DNA from: Boesenbergia rotunda
Taxonomy: Eukaryota; Streptophyta; Magnoliopsida; Zingiberales; Zingiberaceae
NCBI GenBank assembly: GCA_024364735.1
Contig: JAGFNQ010005404.1
Location: forward strand, 227,067 to 291,066
Length of the DNA stretch: 64,000 nucleotides
Direction: 5' to 3'
In this document: positions 22,798 to 34,354 of the stretch, in pieces
How positions within the stretch are numbered: position 1 is the first letter of the stretch
How the letters are laid out: the number at the start of each line of letters is the position of its first letter
Notes under the pieces: model-generated
Seen by the model: only the letters and a program-made list of their open reading frames with translations
Database searches by the model: none
What the model was told of the DNA's origin: nothing
Program-made: the position numbers and the translations under genes

Positions 22798-23957
22798 ATG
22801 ACCTTTAACCCACTATCGACCATACTTAAGAAGAACAAACTTACTGGACCCAACTATATTGACTGGAAAAGAAACCTAGACAGTGTCCTTACTGCTGAAG
22901 AGTACAAATATGTATTCTTTGAGGACTGTCCTGAAAGGCCTAGCGAGAACTCTAGTGAAGAGTAGAGGGAGCGCTGTAAGAAGGGGGTCAAGACAGATGA
23001 GATGGCGTGGTGCTACATTCTGGCATCTATGTCAAATGTATTGCAACATCAGCATCAGGCCATGCCCACTGCTTATGCAATGATGCTAAACCTCAAGGAG
23101 CTCATCGAGCACCAGGGTCGGGCCGCTAGGCAGGTTGCGATGAAGAACTTGATGACGACTACTATGGTCGAAGGGACACCCGTTAGGGATCATGTCGTGA
23201 AAATGATGACTCACCTCAATGACATTGAGGTAATGGGAGCACAAATCGATGGAGAAACCCAGATCGATATTATACTCCAGTCTCTACCTAGGAGTTTTGA
23301 GCAGTTCCGGCTCAACTATAACATGAACAAACATGAGTATACGTAGGGGGAACTGCTAGGAGAACTCTAGGCGGCAGAGGGCCTTTTTCGTCAGTGCTCG
23401 CAGGCCTTGGTTACTCAAAAGGTTTCTACTTCTATGCCGAATGGCAAGAAGAAGAAGAAACAAGGTGGGTTCAAGAAGGCAGCAGCAGCAGCATCGCAGG
23501 GACCTCGGACTAGCTTGAAGAATCCAAAAGGCAAGTGCTTCACGTGTAAGCAAACTAGACATTGGAAGGTGGACTGTCCTCGTCGTCAAAACAAAGGTAT
23601 TTCCTCATGCTTTATCGTTGAAACATGTTTAGCGTGCTATCTACCAGTACCTAGTGCGTAGATACGGGGGTCACTGATCATGTCTTCAATACTATGCAGG
23701 GGTTCCAGGAAACCCGACGGATAGCTGATGGGGAAATCGTGGTCTACATGGGCAATGCTACGAAGGTGGCTGCAGTTGCAGTGGGATATTTTTATTTGTC
23801 TTTTGAGATGAATAAAGTGTTGATTCTAAGAGATTGCGTATATGTACCCTCATTTAGAAAGAATTTAATTTCAGTTTCTAAGTTAATAAAGGATGGATAT
23901 TCTATTGCTTTTAATAACAGAGTTGTTATAAAGAGGAATAGAGAGATTATCTGTTCA
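22798..23957 (+). pseudogene. B2 gag and protease, broken
   Basis: Same Gag as B1 (MTFNPLSTILK), with stops at 22963 and 23344 and a knuckle CFTCKQTRHWKVDC near 23538-23580. The protease active site DTG lies near 23662 in another frame than the knuckle, then the usual copia block (YVPSFRKNLISVSKL) up to about 23950. The similarity ends abruptly at about 23957. Confidence 0.85.
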
Positions 23958-23996
23958 GGCGCGATCAGAGCGTCTGACAGTGCAATTTGAATTAAG

Positions 23997-24597
23997 GTGA
24001 TCGGTCACCGGACCGATCGGAGAGCCTCCTGATCGGTCACCAAACCGATCAGGCTGGGTCCAGACCGATCAGGCTCCGTCCTGATCGGTCCGCAACGCTT
24101 GATTAGAAATCGTGATTTCTTTGGGCTCTCCTGGATCGATCACCAGACCGATCCCAGGTTGTGGATCGATCACCCGACCGATCCACCCATTTATTGGGCG
24201 ATTTCTGAGCTTCGCAGTCTAGACCTCCTGATCGATCACCGGACCAATCAGGAAACCTTCTGATCGATCACCAGACCGATCAGGCTGGGTCCAGACCGAT
24301 CAGGCTCCATCCTGATCGATCATAGAGAGGAACCTGCGATGCTGGATCGTTCTCCAGAACGATCTGCACAGTGATCCTGATCGGTCACCAGACCGATCAA
24401 GAGCAGTTCAACAAGGGAACTCAACCTCACTGTTTGCTCCTTGATCGGTCACCAGACCGATCAGGAGCCAAGCAGTAGGTGAAACGCATACTCCCTGATC
24501 GGTTACCAGACCGATCAGTCATCGCTGGATCGGTCACCAGATCGATCCACGAAGAAGCACCGTGCCAACTCCCTGATCGGTCACCAGACCGATCCAG
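23997..24597. repeat. Array of GATCGGTC...GACCGATC hairpins in LTR E
   Basis: About eleven copies of an inverted repeat with 8-bp arms (GATCGGTC or GATCGATC, then GACCGATC) around a loop close to ACCA, at irregular 20-70 bp spacing. Flanking bases often extend the stem and change together: T/A in some copies, G/C in others, for example GTGGATCG/CGATCCAC at about 24160. Confidence 0.85.
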
Positions 24598-24606
24598 GGG
24601 CTCCAA

Positions 24607-25013
24607 CCTAGCCCTCCAAGCTAGGGTTTCATTCACCTTAGCCCTCCAAGCTAAGAATTTTTCACCTAACCCTCCAAGTTGGGAATTTGCACCTAACCCT
24701 CCAAGTTAGGACTTTTCACCTAGCCTCCAAGCTAGGACTTTTCACCCAACTCTTCCGGATTAGGACTTTCCAAACCTAGCCCTCCAAGCTAGGACCTGAC
24801 CCTCCAAGACAGGACTTTTTCACCTAATTCTCCAAGATGGGAATTTGCAACTAACCCTCTAAGTTAGGACTTTTCACCTAGCCCTCCAAGCTAGGACTTT
24901 TCACCCACCTCTTCCGAATTAGGACTTTTCACACACCTAGCCCTCCAAGCTAGGATTTTCAATACCTAACCCTCCAGGTTAGGATTTTCCAACACCTAGC
25001 CCTCCAAGCTAGG
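24607..25013. repeat. CCTAGC-N7-GCTAGG repeat array in LTR E
   Basis: A roughly 25-35 bp unit (CCTAGCCCTCCAAGCTAGG, then ACTTTTCA or similar) repeated about a dozen times. Each unit is a small hairpin with stems CCTAGC/GCTAGG or CCTAAC/GTTAGG. The stem halves change together. Confidence 0.82.
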
Positions 25014-25129
25014 ATTTTCCATACCATGCCTGATCCCCGATCAGGACTTAATCATAATTAATAATCATCCAACTAAACTAAAATTGGTGTCAACACCAAA
25101 ACAACAATCAGGGCCAGACTGCATCAACA

Positions 25130-27093
25130 GAAGGAAGGGACGAGATCCAACCGTAAGCGTCCCTTAGAAGCTCCGCCTCTATTCGCATCCACACCGAGTA
25201 TCTTCGGGATGACTTCGCAAAGCCACGAGTTTCGTGTTCTCGAGAACTACTAGATTCTCCGAGAACGCGACGAGAAAAACCAAGAGAGAAGTCGGAAGAC
25301 TTCTTCCGGCCAAGAGATGGCCGGAGCTTCCTTCTCCGGCAACAGGTCGTGGTCGGCAGGGAAAGGGCAGGGGCAGCCGGCTGGTGCTCCTTCTTGGGGC
25401 TGGTTGGCGCACGGCAAGAAGGGGAGAAGAGAAAGAGAGAAAGAGAGGGAGAGAGCCTATGCCTTCATCTCTACGATTATTACCCAAGCCTTGCCTTGGG
25501 TCCTTTATATAGTGGCCTCTCAACAATCAAGCCTCTCAAATATGGAATAACTTATTCCATCATTCCAAGTTTGATTTTATATCATGGTTAAAATCATATT
25601 TTAATTTATGATAAAAAATCAATCAAGTCTCTTCTCTCCTATGAAATAAATTTCCTTATCAAATCAATCCATGATTGATTTTATAAAATAAACCAATCCA
25701 TGGTTCATTTTAATTTACATGAAAAATAAACCACACCTTGGTTTATTATATAAAAATTTATATCATCCATAATTTTATAAAACAAACCACTGTTGGTTTA
25801 TTTTATAAATTGAACCAAAAACTTGGTTCTCTCCCTTTGTTGTGGCCGGCCAAGCAAAGAGGATGGAGGCCCTCATTGGCCGGCCCATCCAAGCCAAGCC
25901 CCAATGAATTAAACTTATTTAATTCATCTATTAAGTCTTCAAAAGACTTAGTCATTTTACGCTTCCGATGCATCTCTGAAAAATCCATATTTGACTTATC
26001 GTTTGGCTCAACCAAACTTAATCTCTCTTGATTGGAAAATCCAATTTTCAACTCATTTTAAATCCCTCGGATTACTCATAGTGCGTGTGACTAAATAGGC
26101 TTTCAATTTATGTTGGCCGTCTATAATTAATCAATTATAGAACTATCATGAGTGGCACCTAGTAGTATATCATGATCCCCAATTAATCGAAAGATCAACG
26201 GTTGACCTTAGAAACAATTCTGAAACCCTTCAACAGCTATAATGAATCGCGCCTCATTCCCTTCACCATCTTATACCCACTTGGTTCAGGACATGGTCTA
26301 TGTGTGTCAGTCCCCACTAGGCTGACTACGTCACACCTAGCCCAAGTAACGTTTTCTCGTCCTACGGATTCTAATTACTCTCATGTATTTAAGAGATTCA
26401 TACTCTGAACATGTCATGCTCTGGCCAGAGGCTTCGAGTAACAATCCGACGATAGGCCTCGGGTATACATCTCCTCGCAAGGAGTGGTGAATCCTTTGTA
26501 GGTTGTTCAAACATCTTCGGGCACTTCGGCTTATACCCAATCATCCTGGGTCCACACCTCCTTGGAGATGCTTGTTTAAGATGTCAAAGTATAAGTCTCC
26601 ATGACCAAGATGACTTAAACACCGCAAGTCAAAGGAACATCGCACTTAAGCTGCAATAAGAACTTCACTAACATATCTATATGTAGACTACCATATGAAG
26701 TTTTACAGCCAGTCACTCCAATGAACTAGTTCCCTTAACTAGCATCCATGTTTATCTCCAGACATCTCAATGTCACCAGCCAGTGAGAATCAGTTGATTA
26801 GAGAATAACCCATGCTAGTCTCAACAGAATTGATAGTGTCCGTATTTATCAATTCATCGACTAGGGACAATTTCAATACTTCACAATTGCACATGTAGAG
26901 ATAATCACTAGTTGTGAATTCATCACAAATTCTCTCATGCTGTGAATTGTATTGCGGACATTCAGTAAATGAGTTTAAGATCTCAATCAAATACACAAAC
27001 ATGTATACTCAAATAGTGAATATTCATTTATTAAAATAAATGACTACAATCATAAGGCGATTGCCTTAGGACACTTCTCTCATATCACTAACA
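25130..27093 (-). mobile_element. LTR C3: family C solo LTR fragment, inverted
   Basis: Matches LTR 28079-30180 base for base over most of its length. It starts, on the minus strand, at 27093 with TGTTAGTGATATGAG. The last roughly 190 bp are missing because LTR E begins exactly at 25129. It lies within the RNase H region of B2. Confidence 0.88.
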
Positions 27094-27542
27094 TGGGCAT
27101 GGTTAGCAGATATCAGAGTAACCATGGACATGAACATTGGACTGCGTTAAAGCATATATTGAAATACCTGAGATGCACTAGGGATTATATGCTGGTTTAC
27201 TGGGCAGACCAATTAGTACCTGTGGGTTATACAGATTCAGATTTCCAGTCAAACAGGGACAAAAGTAAGTCTACCTCGGGGTTTGTGTTTACTTTAGGAG
27301 GTGGAGCCATTGTTTGGAGGAGTGTCAAGCAGAAATGTGTGGCGGACTCCACCATAGAAGCTGAGTATGTGGCAGCCTCCGAGGCAGCCAAGGAAGCTGT
27401 ATAGCTCAGGAACTTCATCATGGACATGGATGTGATTCCTGGTTTGCCCAGATCTATCACAATCTTTTGTGATAACAGTGGTACAGTTGCAAACTCAAAG
27501 GAACCACGAGACCATAAGGCGAGTAAACACATAGAGCGTAAG
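27094..27542 (+). pseudogene. Copia RNase H fragment (probably B2)
   Basis: Reads HWTALKHILKYLRCTRDYM, GYTDSDFQS, STSGFVFTLGGGAI, DSTIEAEYVAASEAAKEAV, then a TAG at 27402, and FCDNSGTVANSKEPR. These are the copia RNase H blocks in order. It is cut at 27543. Confidence 0.85.
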
Positions 27543-28078
27543 TGTTGGTGCATGGATGGCTATAGAGGGGGGGATGAATGTAGCCAGACACAAATACTTG
27601 CTCTTTGAGTTCATATGCGATCAGAGATTAGCAGCCGCGAAAGAAATGCAGAAGAAAGAACAATGCAAAGAAAGAAAGCAAACCAAATCGACGCTAACAC
27701 GGCGATGTACAAGGTTCGGGGATAACTTGCCCCTACTCCTTGGCGTGCTCGTGAGGTGGGCGATCCCTTGATCATCGGCAGATTAAGCCCCGGTGACCCG
27801 GATATAACAGCGCCTCCATCTCGGTGGAGAAACCTCTCCACAATTGCCTCAAGATGATATGAGATTAAGTCCACTCGACAATGAGAAGGATCGCTCACAA
27901 GATGTAACAAGAACGCTCAAGCACAAAGCAACAGAGAGCACCAAACACAGCCCAGCCAAACTCCACAAGTTTTTTGGTCTGTTCATCGTTGTCGCTCCTC
28001 TACTTCCAGCTTTGTCTTAAGCCTCTGCTCCCATCACCAGGCTCTCCATCAGCATCCACTGAAGCCACTGTTGGGACC
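27543..28078 (-). mobile_element. LTR fragment F, SIRE-type, inverted
   Basis: On the plus strand it starts TGTTGGTGCATGG followed by a G run and GATGAATG, the layout seen at the ends of inverted LTRs A' and D. It then has sequence like the downstream half of LTR A (terms such as CTAACACGG and GGTGGAGAAACCTC). It stops where C1 starts at 28079. The rest would lie right of the window. Confidence 0.65.
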
Positions 28079-30180
28079 GGGTGCATGTTGTCATGGATGT
28101 GGGTTCCTAATTTTAAAAATAATTACGTGCAGCGGAAGGTTTAGCATAAATAATTTCTCTAATTATTTAACCACACATCTAAGCATGCAATTTTATCTTG
28201 TGTAGACATGATCATATATTTAAAATTTTACAAAAACATAAGCTAATTTATGTATTACCTCGCGTAACTCGAAGGAAGGGACGAGATCCAATCGTAAGCG
28301 TCCCTTAGAAGCTCCGCTTCTATTCGCGTCCACGCCGAGTATCATTGGGATGACTTCGCAAAGCCACGAGTTTCGTGTTCTCGAGAACTACTAGATTCTC
28401 CGAGAACGCGACGAGAAAAACCAAGAGAGAAGTCGGAACACTAACCACAAAAGGATGGTCGGCTGGTGCTCCTTCATGGGGCTGGTTGGCGCACGGCAAG
28501 AAGGGGAGAAGAGAAGGAGAGAAAGAGAGGGAGAGAGCCTATGCCTTCGTCTCTACGATTATTACCCAAGTCTTTCCTTGGGTCCTTTATATAGTAGCCT
28601 CTCAACCATCAAGCCTCTCAAATATGGAATAACTTATTCCATCATGCCAAGTTTGATTTTATATCATGGTTAAAATCATATTTTAATTCATGATAAAAAA
28701 TCAATCAAATCTCTTCTCTCCTATGGAATAAATTTCCTTATCATGGTAAATCAATCCATAATTGATTTTATAAAATAAACCAATCCATGGTTCATTTTAA
28801 TTTCCATGAAAAATAAACCAAACCTTGGTTTATTATATAAAAATTTATATCATCCATATTTTATAAAACAAACCACACTTGGTTTATTTTATAAATTGAA
28901 CCAAAAACTTGGTTCTCTCCCTTTGTTGTGGCCGGCCAAGCAAAGAGGATGGAGGCCCTCTTTGGCCGGCCCATCCAAGCCAAGCCCCAATGAATTAAAC
29001 TTATTTAATTCATCTATTAAGTCATCAAAAGACTTAGCCATTTTACGCTTCCGATGCGTCTCTGAAAAATCCAGATTCGACTTATCGTTTGGCTCAACCA
29101 AACTTAATCTCTCTTGATTGGAAAATCCAATTTTCAACTCGTTTAAAATCCCTCGGATTACTCATAGTGCATGTGACTAAATAGGCTTTCCATTTATATT
29201 GGCCGTCTATAATTAATCAATTATAGAACGATCATGAGTGGCACCTAGTAGTACATCATGATCCCCAATTAATCGAAAGATCAATGGTTGACCTTAGAAA
29301 CAATTCTGAAACCCTTCAGCAGCTATAATGAATCGTGCCCCATTCCCTTCACCATCTTATACCCACTTGATTCAGGACATGGTCTATGTGTGTCAGTCCC
29401 CACTAGGCTGACTACGTCACACCTAGCCCAAGTAACGTTTTCTCATCCTACGGATTCTAATTATTCTCATGTATTTAAGAGATTCATACTCTGAACATGT
29501 CATGCTCTGGCCAGAGGCTTCGAGTAACAATCAGACGATAGGCCTCGGGTATACATCTCCTCGCAAGGAGTGGTGAATCCTTTGTAGGCTGTTCAAACAT
29601 CTTCGGGCACTTCGGCTTATACCCCAATCATCCTGGGTCCACACCTCCTTGGAGATGCTTGCTTAAGATGTCAAAGTATAAGTCTCCATGACCAAGATGA
29701 CTTAAACACCGTAAGTCAAAGGAACATCGCACTTAAGCTGCAATAAGAACTTCACTAACATATCTATATGTAGACTACCATATGAAGTTTTACAGCCAGT
29801 CACTCCAATGAACTAGTTCCCTTAACTAGCATTCATGTTTATCTCCGAACATCTCAATGTCACCAGCCAGTGAGAATCAGCTGATTAGAGAATAACCCAT
29901 GCTAGTCTCAACAGAATTGATAGTGACCGTATTTATCAATTCATCGACTAGGGACAATTTCAATACTTCACAATTGCACATGTAGAGATAATCACTAGTT
30001 GTGAATTCATCACAAATTCTCTCATGCTGTGAATTATATTGCGGACATTCAGTAAATGAGTTTAAGATCTCAATCAAATACACAAACATGTATACTCAAA
30101 TAGTGAATATTCATTTATTAAAATAAATGATTACAATCATAAGGCGATTGCCTTAGGACACTTCTCTCAAATCACTAACA
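28079..30180 (-). repeat. 3' LTR of C1
   Basis: 2102 bp. Minus-strand ends are TGTTAGTGATTTGAG and GGTCCCAACA. The TATA box (minus strand TATATAAA) is at about 28587-28594. The polypurine tract CAGTGGGAGAT abuts it at 30181-30191. Confidence 0.92.
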
Positions 30181-32938
30181 ATCTCCCACTGGGCCTAATG
30201 TCAATCGCTACGGTACTAATACCACAGGCTCTAACATGACCCTCAAACTTGCTTTGAGGTAAGGCCTTAGTTAAAGGATCCGCTAAATTCCTTTCAGTGG
30301 GAATTTTCTCAATTTGTATATCATTCCTACTTATAATCTCTCTGATCAGATGACAGCGGCGAAGCACATGTTTGGATCGCTGATGAGACCTTGGTTCCTT
30401 CGCTTGTGCAATAGCTCCATTGTTGTCGCAGTAAACCGATATTGCTTCATCAATGGTTGGAACCACACCAAGTTCTGAGACAAACTTCTTGATCCAGTCT
30501 GCTTCCTTTGCTGCTTCCGAAGATGCAATATATTCCGCTTCCGTGGTAGAATCCGCTACGGTGTCTTGCTTGGAACTCTTCCAACTTATTGCGCCTCCAT
30601 TCAAAATAAATACGTATCTAGACTGAGATTTGGAGTCATCCTTATCTGTTTGGAAACTGGCATCTGTATACCCACGTATTACCATATCACCTTCTCCATA
30701 TATTAGGAACACATCCTTAGTGTTTCTTAAGTACTTGAGGATTGTCTTGACAGCCGCCCAATGATCCATTCCTGGATCAGACTGGTATCTGCTTGTGACG
30801 CTCAGAGCATACGATTCATCGGGCCTAGTATATAACATAGCATACATGATAGATCCTATCGCGGATGCATAAGGAATCTTATTCATGCAAATCCTCTCGT
30901 CTTCTGTGCGTGGACACATAGACTTCGAAAGGTTGATCCCATGCCTGATGGGAAGGTAACCTTTCTTGGATTCCGACATGCTAAACCTTTCTAGCACTCG
31001 GTCTATATATGTAGACTGCGAAAGACCAAGCAACCGTTTTGATCTATCTCTATAGATTCTAATCCCAAGGATATAGGTTGCTTCTCCCAGGTATTTCATG
31101 GAGAAAGTTTTGGACAACCAAATTTTAACTGACTGTAAGACTGATATATCATTTCCTATAAGTAATATGTCATCGACATATAACACTAGGAATACGACTG
31201 CACTCCCACTAACCTTCTTGTACACACTAGGTTCGTCAGGATTTTGTGAGAAATCAAACTCTTTGATTGTCTCATCAAAACGAATGTTCCAGCTCCTGGA
31301 TGCTTGCTTTAGTCCATATATGGATCGTCGAAGCTTGCATACTTTGGTTTTATTAACCGATGTGAAACCTTCAGGTTGTATCATGTATACATCCTCAAGC
31401 AGGTTTCCATTAAGGAAAGTTGTTTTCACATCCATTTGTCATATCTCATAATCATAATGAGCTGCTATGGCCAGGAGCATCCGAATGGATTTAAGCATAG
31501 CTATTGGCGAATAGGTTTCGTCATAATCAATTCCTTATTTCTGACGATATCCTTTTGCCACTAATCTAGCCTTAATGGTAACAACATTACCTTCCATGTC
31601 GGTTTTCTTCTTGAAAACCCACTTGCACCCTATGGGCTTAATCCCTTCAGGTGGGATAACCAAGTCCCATACTTGATTTTTGTACATGGAATCCATTTCC
31701 GACTTCATGGCTTCAAGCCATTTATCCCTTTCTGAATTTTTCAGAACATCTTCATAACTGATAGGTTCTTCATCGTTAATGAGTAACACGTCGTTCGATT
31801 CACTTATGAGAAATCCGTATCTCTCTAGAATATTGCGTGTCCTATCAGACCTACGAAGAAGTGGTGTTGTTTTAGGTTCAACTGATAGCTCACCATTATG
31901 AGTTATTGGTTGTGGGTATAGACTAGGTGTCTCTGTAATGTCTATTGGAGTTTCTTGAACTTCTTCAAGTTCAATGCTACTCCCACTATTTTCTTATAAA
32001 AGAAATTCTTTTTCTAGAAATACAGCATGCCTTGAAACAAACACCTTTTGTTCCAAGGGATGATAGAATTGGTAACCTTTCGTTTCCTTAGGGTATCCAA
32101 TAAATAGACATTTATCAGACTTAGCATCCAATTTGTCTGATACAGTCCGCTTTACATAAGTAGGACAACCCCATATCTTTAGGTGAGATAAATGAGGTTT
32201 CTTACTATTCCACGTCTCATATGGAGTAGTAGAGACTACCTTGGTCGGGACTCTGTTTAGTAAGTAAACAGTTGTCTTAAGCGCATAGCCCCAAAAGGAT
32301 TTTGGAAGAGTTGCATGATTCATCATAGATCTAACCATGTCCATCAAGGTTCGGTTACGCCTCTCAGATACACCATTATGCTGTGGTGTATATAGCGGAG
32401 TCCATTGAGACAATATCCCATTGTCCCTAAGATAATCTTGAAACTCTTGACTCAAGTATTCACCACCCCGATCGGATCGAAGTATCTTAATACTTTTGCC
32501 AAGCTGTTTCTCTACTTCACTTCTGAACTCTTTGAATTTCTCAAAAGCTTCAGATTTGTGTTTCATTAAGAACACATACCCGAATCGTGAATGATCATCG
32601 ATAAAGGTACTGAAGTAGCTATAGCCTCCTTGTGCAAGAGTTGACATTGGTCCACATACATCAGTATGTATTAGATCAAGCAATTCTCCCACTGGTTTAC
32701 CTTTTACGAAAAAGGGTAATTTAGTCATCTTGCCTTTTAAGCATGATTCGCATGTATCAAATGAACCGGGTTCAAATGATTTCAGAATTCCACATCGGTG
32801 TAATTTGGTCATGCGTTTCTTACTTACATGGCCAAGACGATAATGCCACATATAGGAGTCTATTTGATTATCTATTCGAGCACGTTTGTTGCTAACTTTG
32901 ATATTGAAAACGTCATCGGATAAATCTATCGTGTAGAT
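30167..32938 (-). pseudogene. C1 pol: integrase, RT and RNase H, with stops
   Basis: From the break at 32938 the minus strand encodes the integrase finger (WHYRLGH, then CESCLKGK), the core (DVCGP, RSDRGGEYLSQEF, NGVSERRNRT), a stop at 31994, RT (WVFKKKTD, MDVKTTFLNGN, intact LYVDDILLIGND) and RNase H (GYTDASFQTD, TEAEYIASSEAAKEA, YCDNNG, NLADPLTKALPQ). Stops also occur near 31541 and at 31439-31441. The last is a TGA in place of Trp just before QMDVK and is shared with C2. The frame runs 14 bp into the LTR. Confidence 0.92.
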
Positions 32939-33366
32939 TGTTGGATCGAGAGAAACGATAAAGGGGGGGTGAATATCGTAAAACGTTCGGATTAGAGTTA
33001 GAGAAATTACGCAGCGGAAGAAATAAACAATCAACACGAACACAAGATCTTTTACTTGGTTTGGAGTCGCGGTCGGCTCCTACTCCATGGCCCACAGTCG
33101 TTGACCGTTTACTGAGGGCAATTCTATATGTGCGCAAAACCAGTTTACAAAATGTATTACAGAAAATGGTACAGTAAACTTAAAAGTGCCTCTTCGTTAC
33201 CGACGTCCTGTGTAGATTGTATTTTCTGAGCAGAGGGACGTCGTCGGTGCTTGTATCTCGAGTCGGGAGGTTTCTGGAGTAGAACGCGGGAGTAGAAGAG
33301 TGTGAATGCATTGGAAAACTTGATTGTGCAGAGCCTTGGGGTCGAGGGCCTTTTTATAGCCCCTGG

Positions 33367-33704
33367 GGGCGCCCAGAACGTCGGGGGCGCCCCCCCCCCC
33401 CACGTGTCAATTGATCCAAGTTCCTCTTGGTTAGCTTTGATCCCTTCAAACTCAGGATCAGGCCTTGATGGGGTCGCCCGGGACGCTAGGGGCGCCCGGG
33501 TTGACCGGGTCAGGCTCTTATCCGTTGGCTTCTCGCTGGCTTGCTTCGTTAGCTTGAGCTAGGGGCGCCCAGGACGCTGGGGGGGCCCGGGAGCATGGGG
33601 CTGCCCGGGAGCATGGGGGCCCCCCGCCCATGAACTGTCGAAGCGTATATTTGCTAACTTCTTTTGTATTCACCTTGGGGACGCCCGGGATACTCTGGGC
33701 GCCC
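33367..33704. repeat. GGGCGCCC palindrome array in LTR D
   Basis: About ten copies of the perfect palindrome GGGCGCCC (often GGGCGCCCGGG) in pairs separated by short spacers such as ACGCTGG, starting just beside the TATA box. The other LTR carries the same array at 41980-42315 with fewer point changes. Confidence 0.85.
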
Positions 33705-33978
33705 TACTCAGCTTCTGCCTCACTCCTTTGAGGCTTTCTGAGCTGCAGACACTCGTTCCTTCGGTCCTGCATCCAGGGTTAGTCCAAAATAACATAAAGT
33801 AATAATGTGTTAATTTTATACAGCCTTAGCTGTCTTGGTTCTGACTTTGGGTCTCCAAAATGGAGCCCTAGGTCGAACCGACGCCTACTGTTCCCTCATC
33901 GGGGAACGCGACCTCACCTACTCCTCTCGGGAGAATTTACCTGATGCCAACCGGCTCCTTCGGTTGGACTTTTGTCCA

Positions 33979-34228
33979 GCAGTCCTTCGCCAGGTGCCTA
34001 GCTGTCCTTCGCCAGGTCTTCAGTACCAAGCTGTCCTTCGCCTGGTGCCTAGCAGTCCTTTGCTAGGTCTTTGTATCTTGGCATTCCTTCGCTAGGTGCC
34101 TAGCTGTCCTTCGCTAGGGCTTTGTATCCTGGCATTCCTTCGCCAGGTGCCTAGCAGTCCTTCGCTAGGGCTTTGTATCCTGGCATTCCTTCGCCAGGTG
34201 CCTAGCAGTCCTTCGCTAGGGCTTTGTA
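33979..34228. repeat. CCTAGC/GCTAGG hairpin repeats in LTR D
   Basis: Repeated units such as CCTAGCAGTCCTTCGCTAGG and CCTGGCATTCCTTCGCCAGG. Each is a 6-bp stem around an 8-base loop, and the stem halves change together (TAGC/GCTA versus TGGC/GCCA). The other LTR has the same block at about 42588-42825. Confidence 0.8.
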
Positions 34229-34354
34229 GCCTATTCCTGCACACTTGAGTAACATATTAGATAAACATTATACCTTAACTTTTGAACCCTTTTGCCATTA
34301 TCAAAACACAGGTTCGACTTGGGTGCTTTCTGCACCAACAATCTCCCCCTTTTT

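Larger units (their letters stand above)
23958..25129 (-). mobile_element. LTR fragment E, SIRE-type, inverted
   Basis: On the minus strand it starts TGTTGATGCAGTCTGG at 25129, and the next 60 bases resemble the start of LTR A. Its downstream end is missing, cut at the junction with B2 near 23957. It carries two hairpin arrays (listed separately). No internal region is present. Confidence 0.7.
20138..27542 (+). mobile_element. Element B2: copia family B, internally deleted and interrupted
   Basis: LTR, leader and gag-protease at 20138-23957, then RNase H of the same type at 27094-27542. Between them lie LTR fragments E and C3 on the other strand, while integrase and most RT of B2 are missing. 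A deletion spanning B2 pol, the end of C3 and the end of E explains this most simply. RNase H is in turn cut at 27543 by LTR piece F. Assignment of the RNase H part to B2 is inference. Confidence 0.7.
32939..34340 (-). repeat. 3' LTR of element D
   Basis: 1402 bp. Minus-strand ends are TGTTGGTGCAGAAAG and CTCGATCCAACA. TATA box (minus strand TATAAAAA) at 33351-33357. It contains the GGGCGCCC array (33367-33704) and the CCTAGC...GCTAGG repeats (about 33979-34228). The polypurine tract AAAAAGGGGGAGAT abuts at 34341. Confidence 0.92.

Noticed and set aside
23997..24597. Resemblance to a CRISPR array (short repeats with spacers)
   Set aside because: Plant nuclear context, irregular spacing, repeats are themselves variable inverted repeats inside an LTR, and no cas genes.
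25179..25526. Overlapping frames on both strands (also 28375-28632, 48451-48708)
   Set aside because: They are translations of the G/A-rich segment of family C LTRs in conflicting frames, with no conservation of one frame.
33302..33562. Plus-strand G/C-rich frame in LTR D
   Set aside because: It is a reading of the GGGCGCCC palindrome array opposite to element sense.
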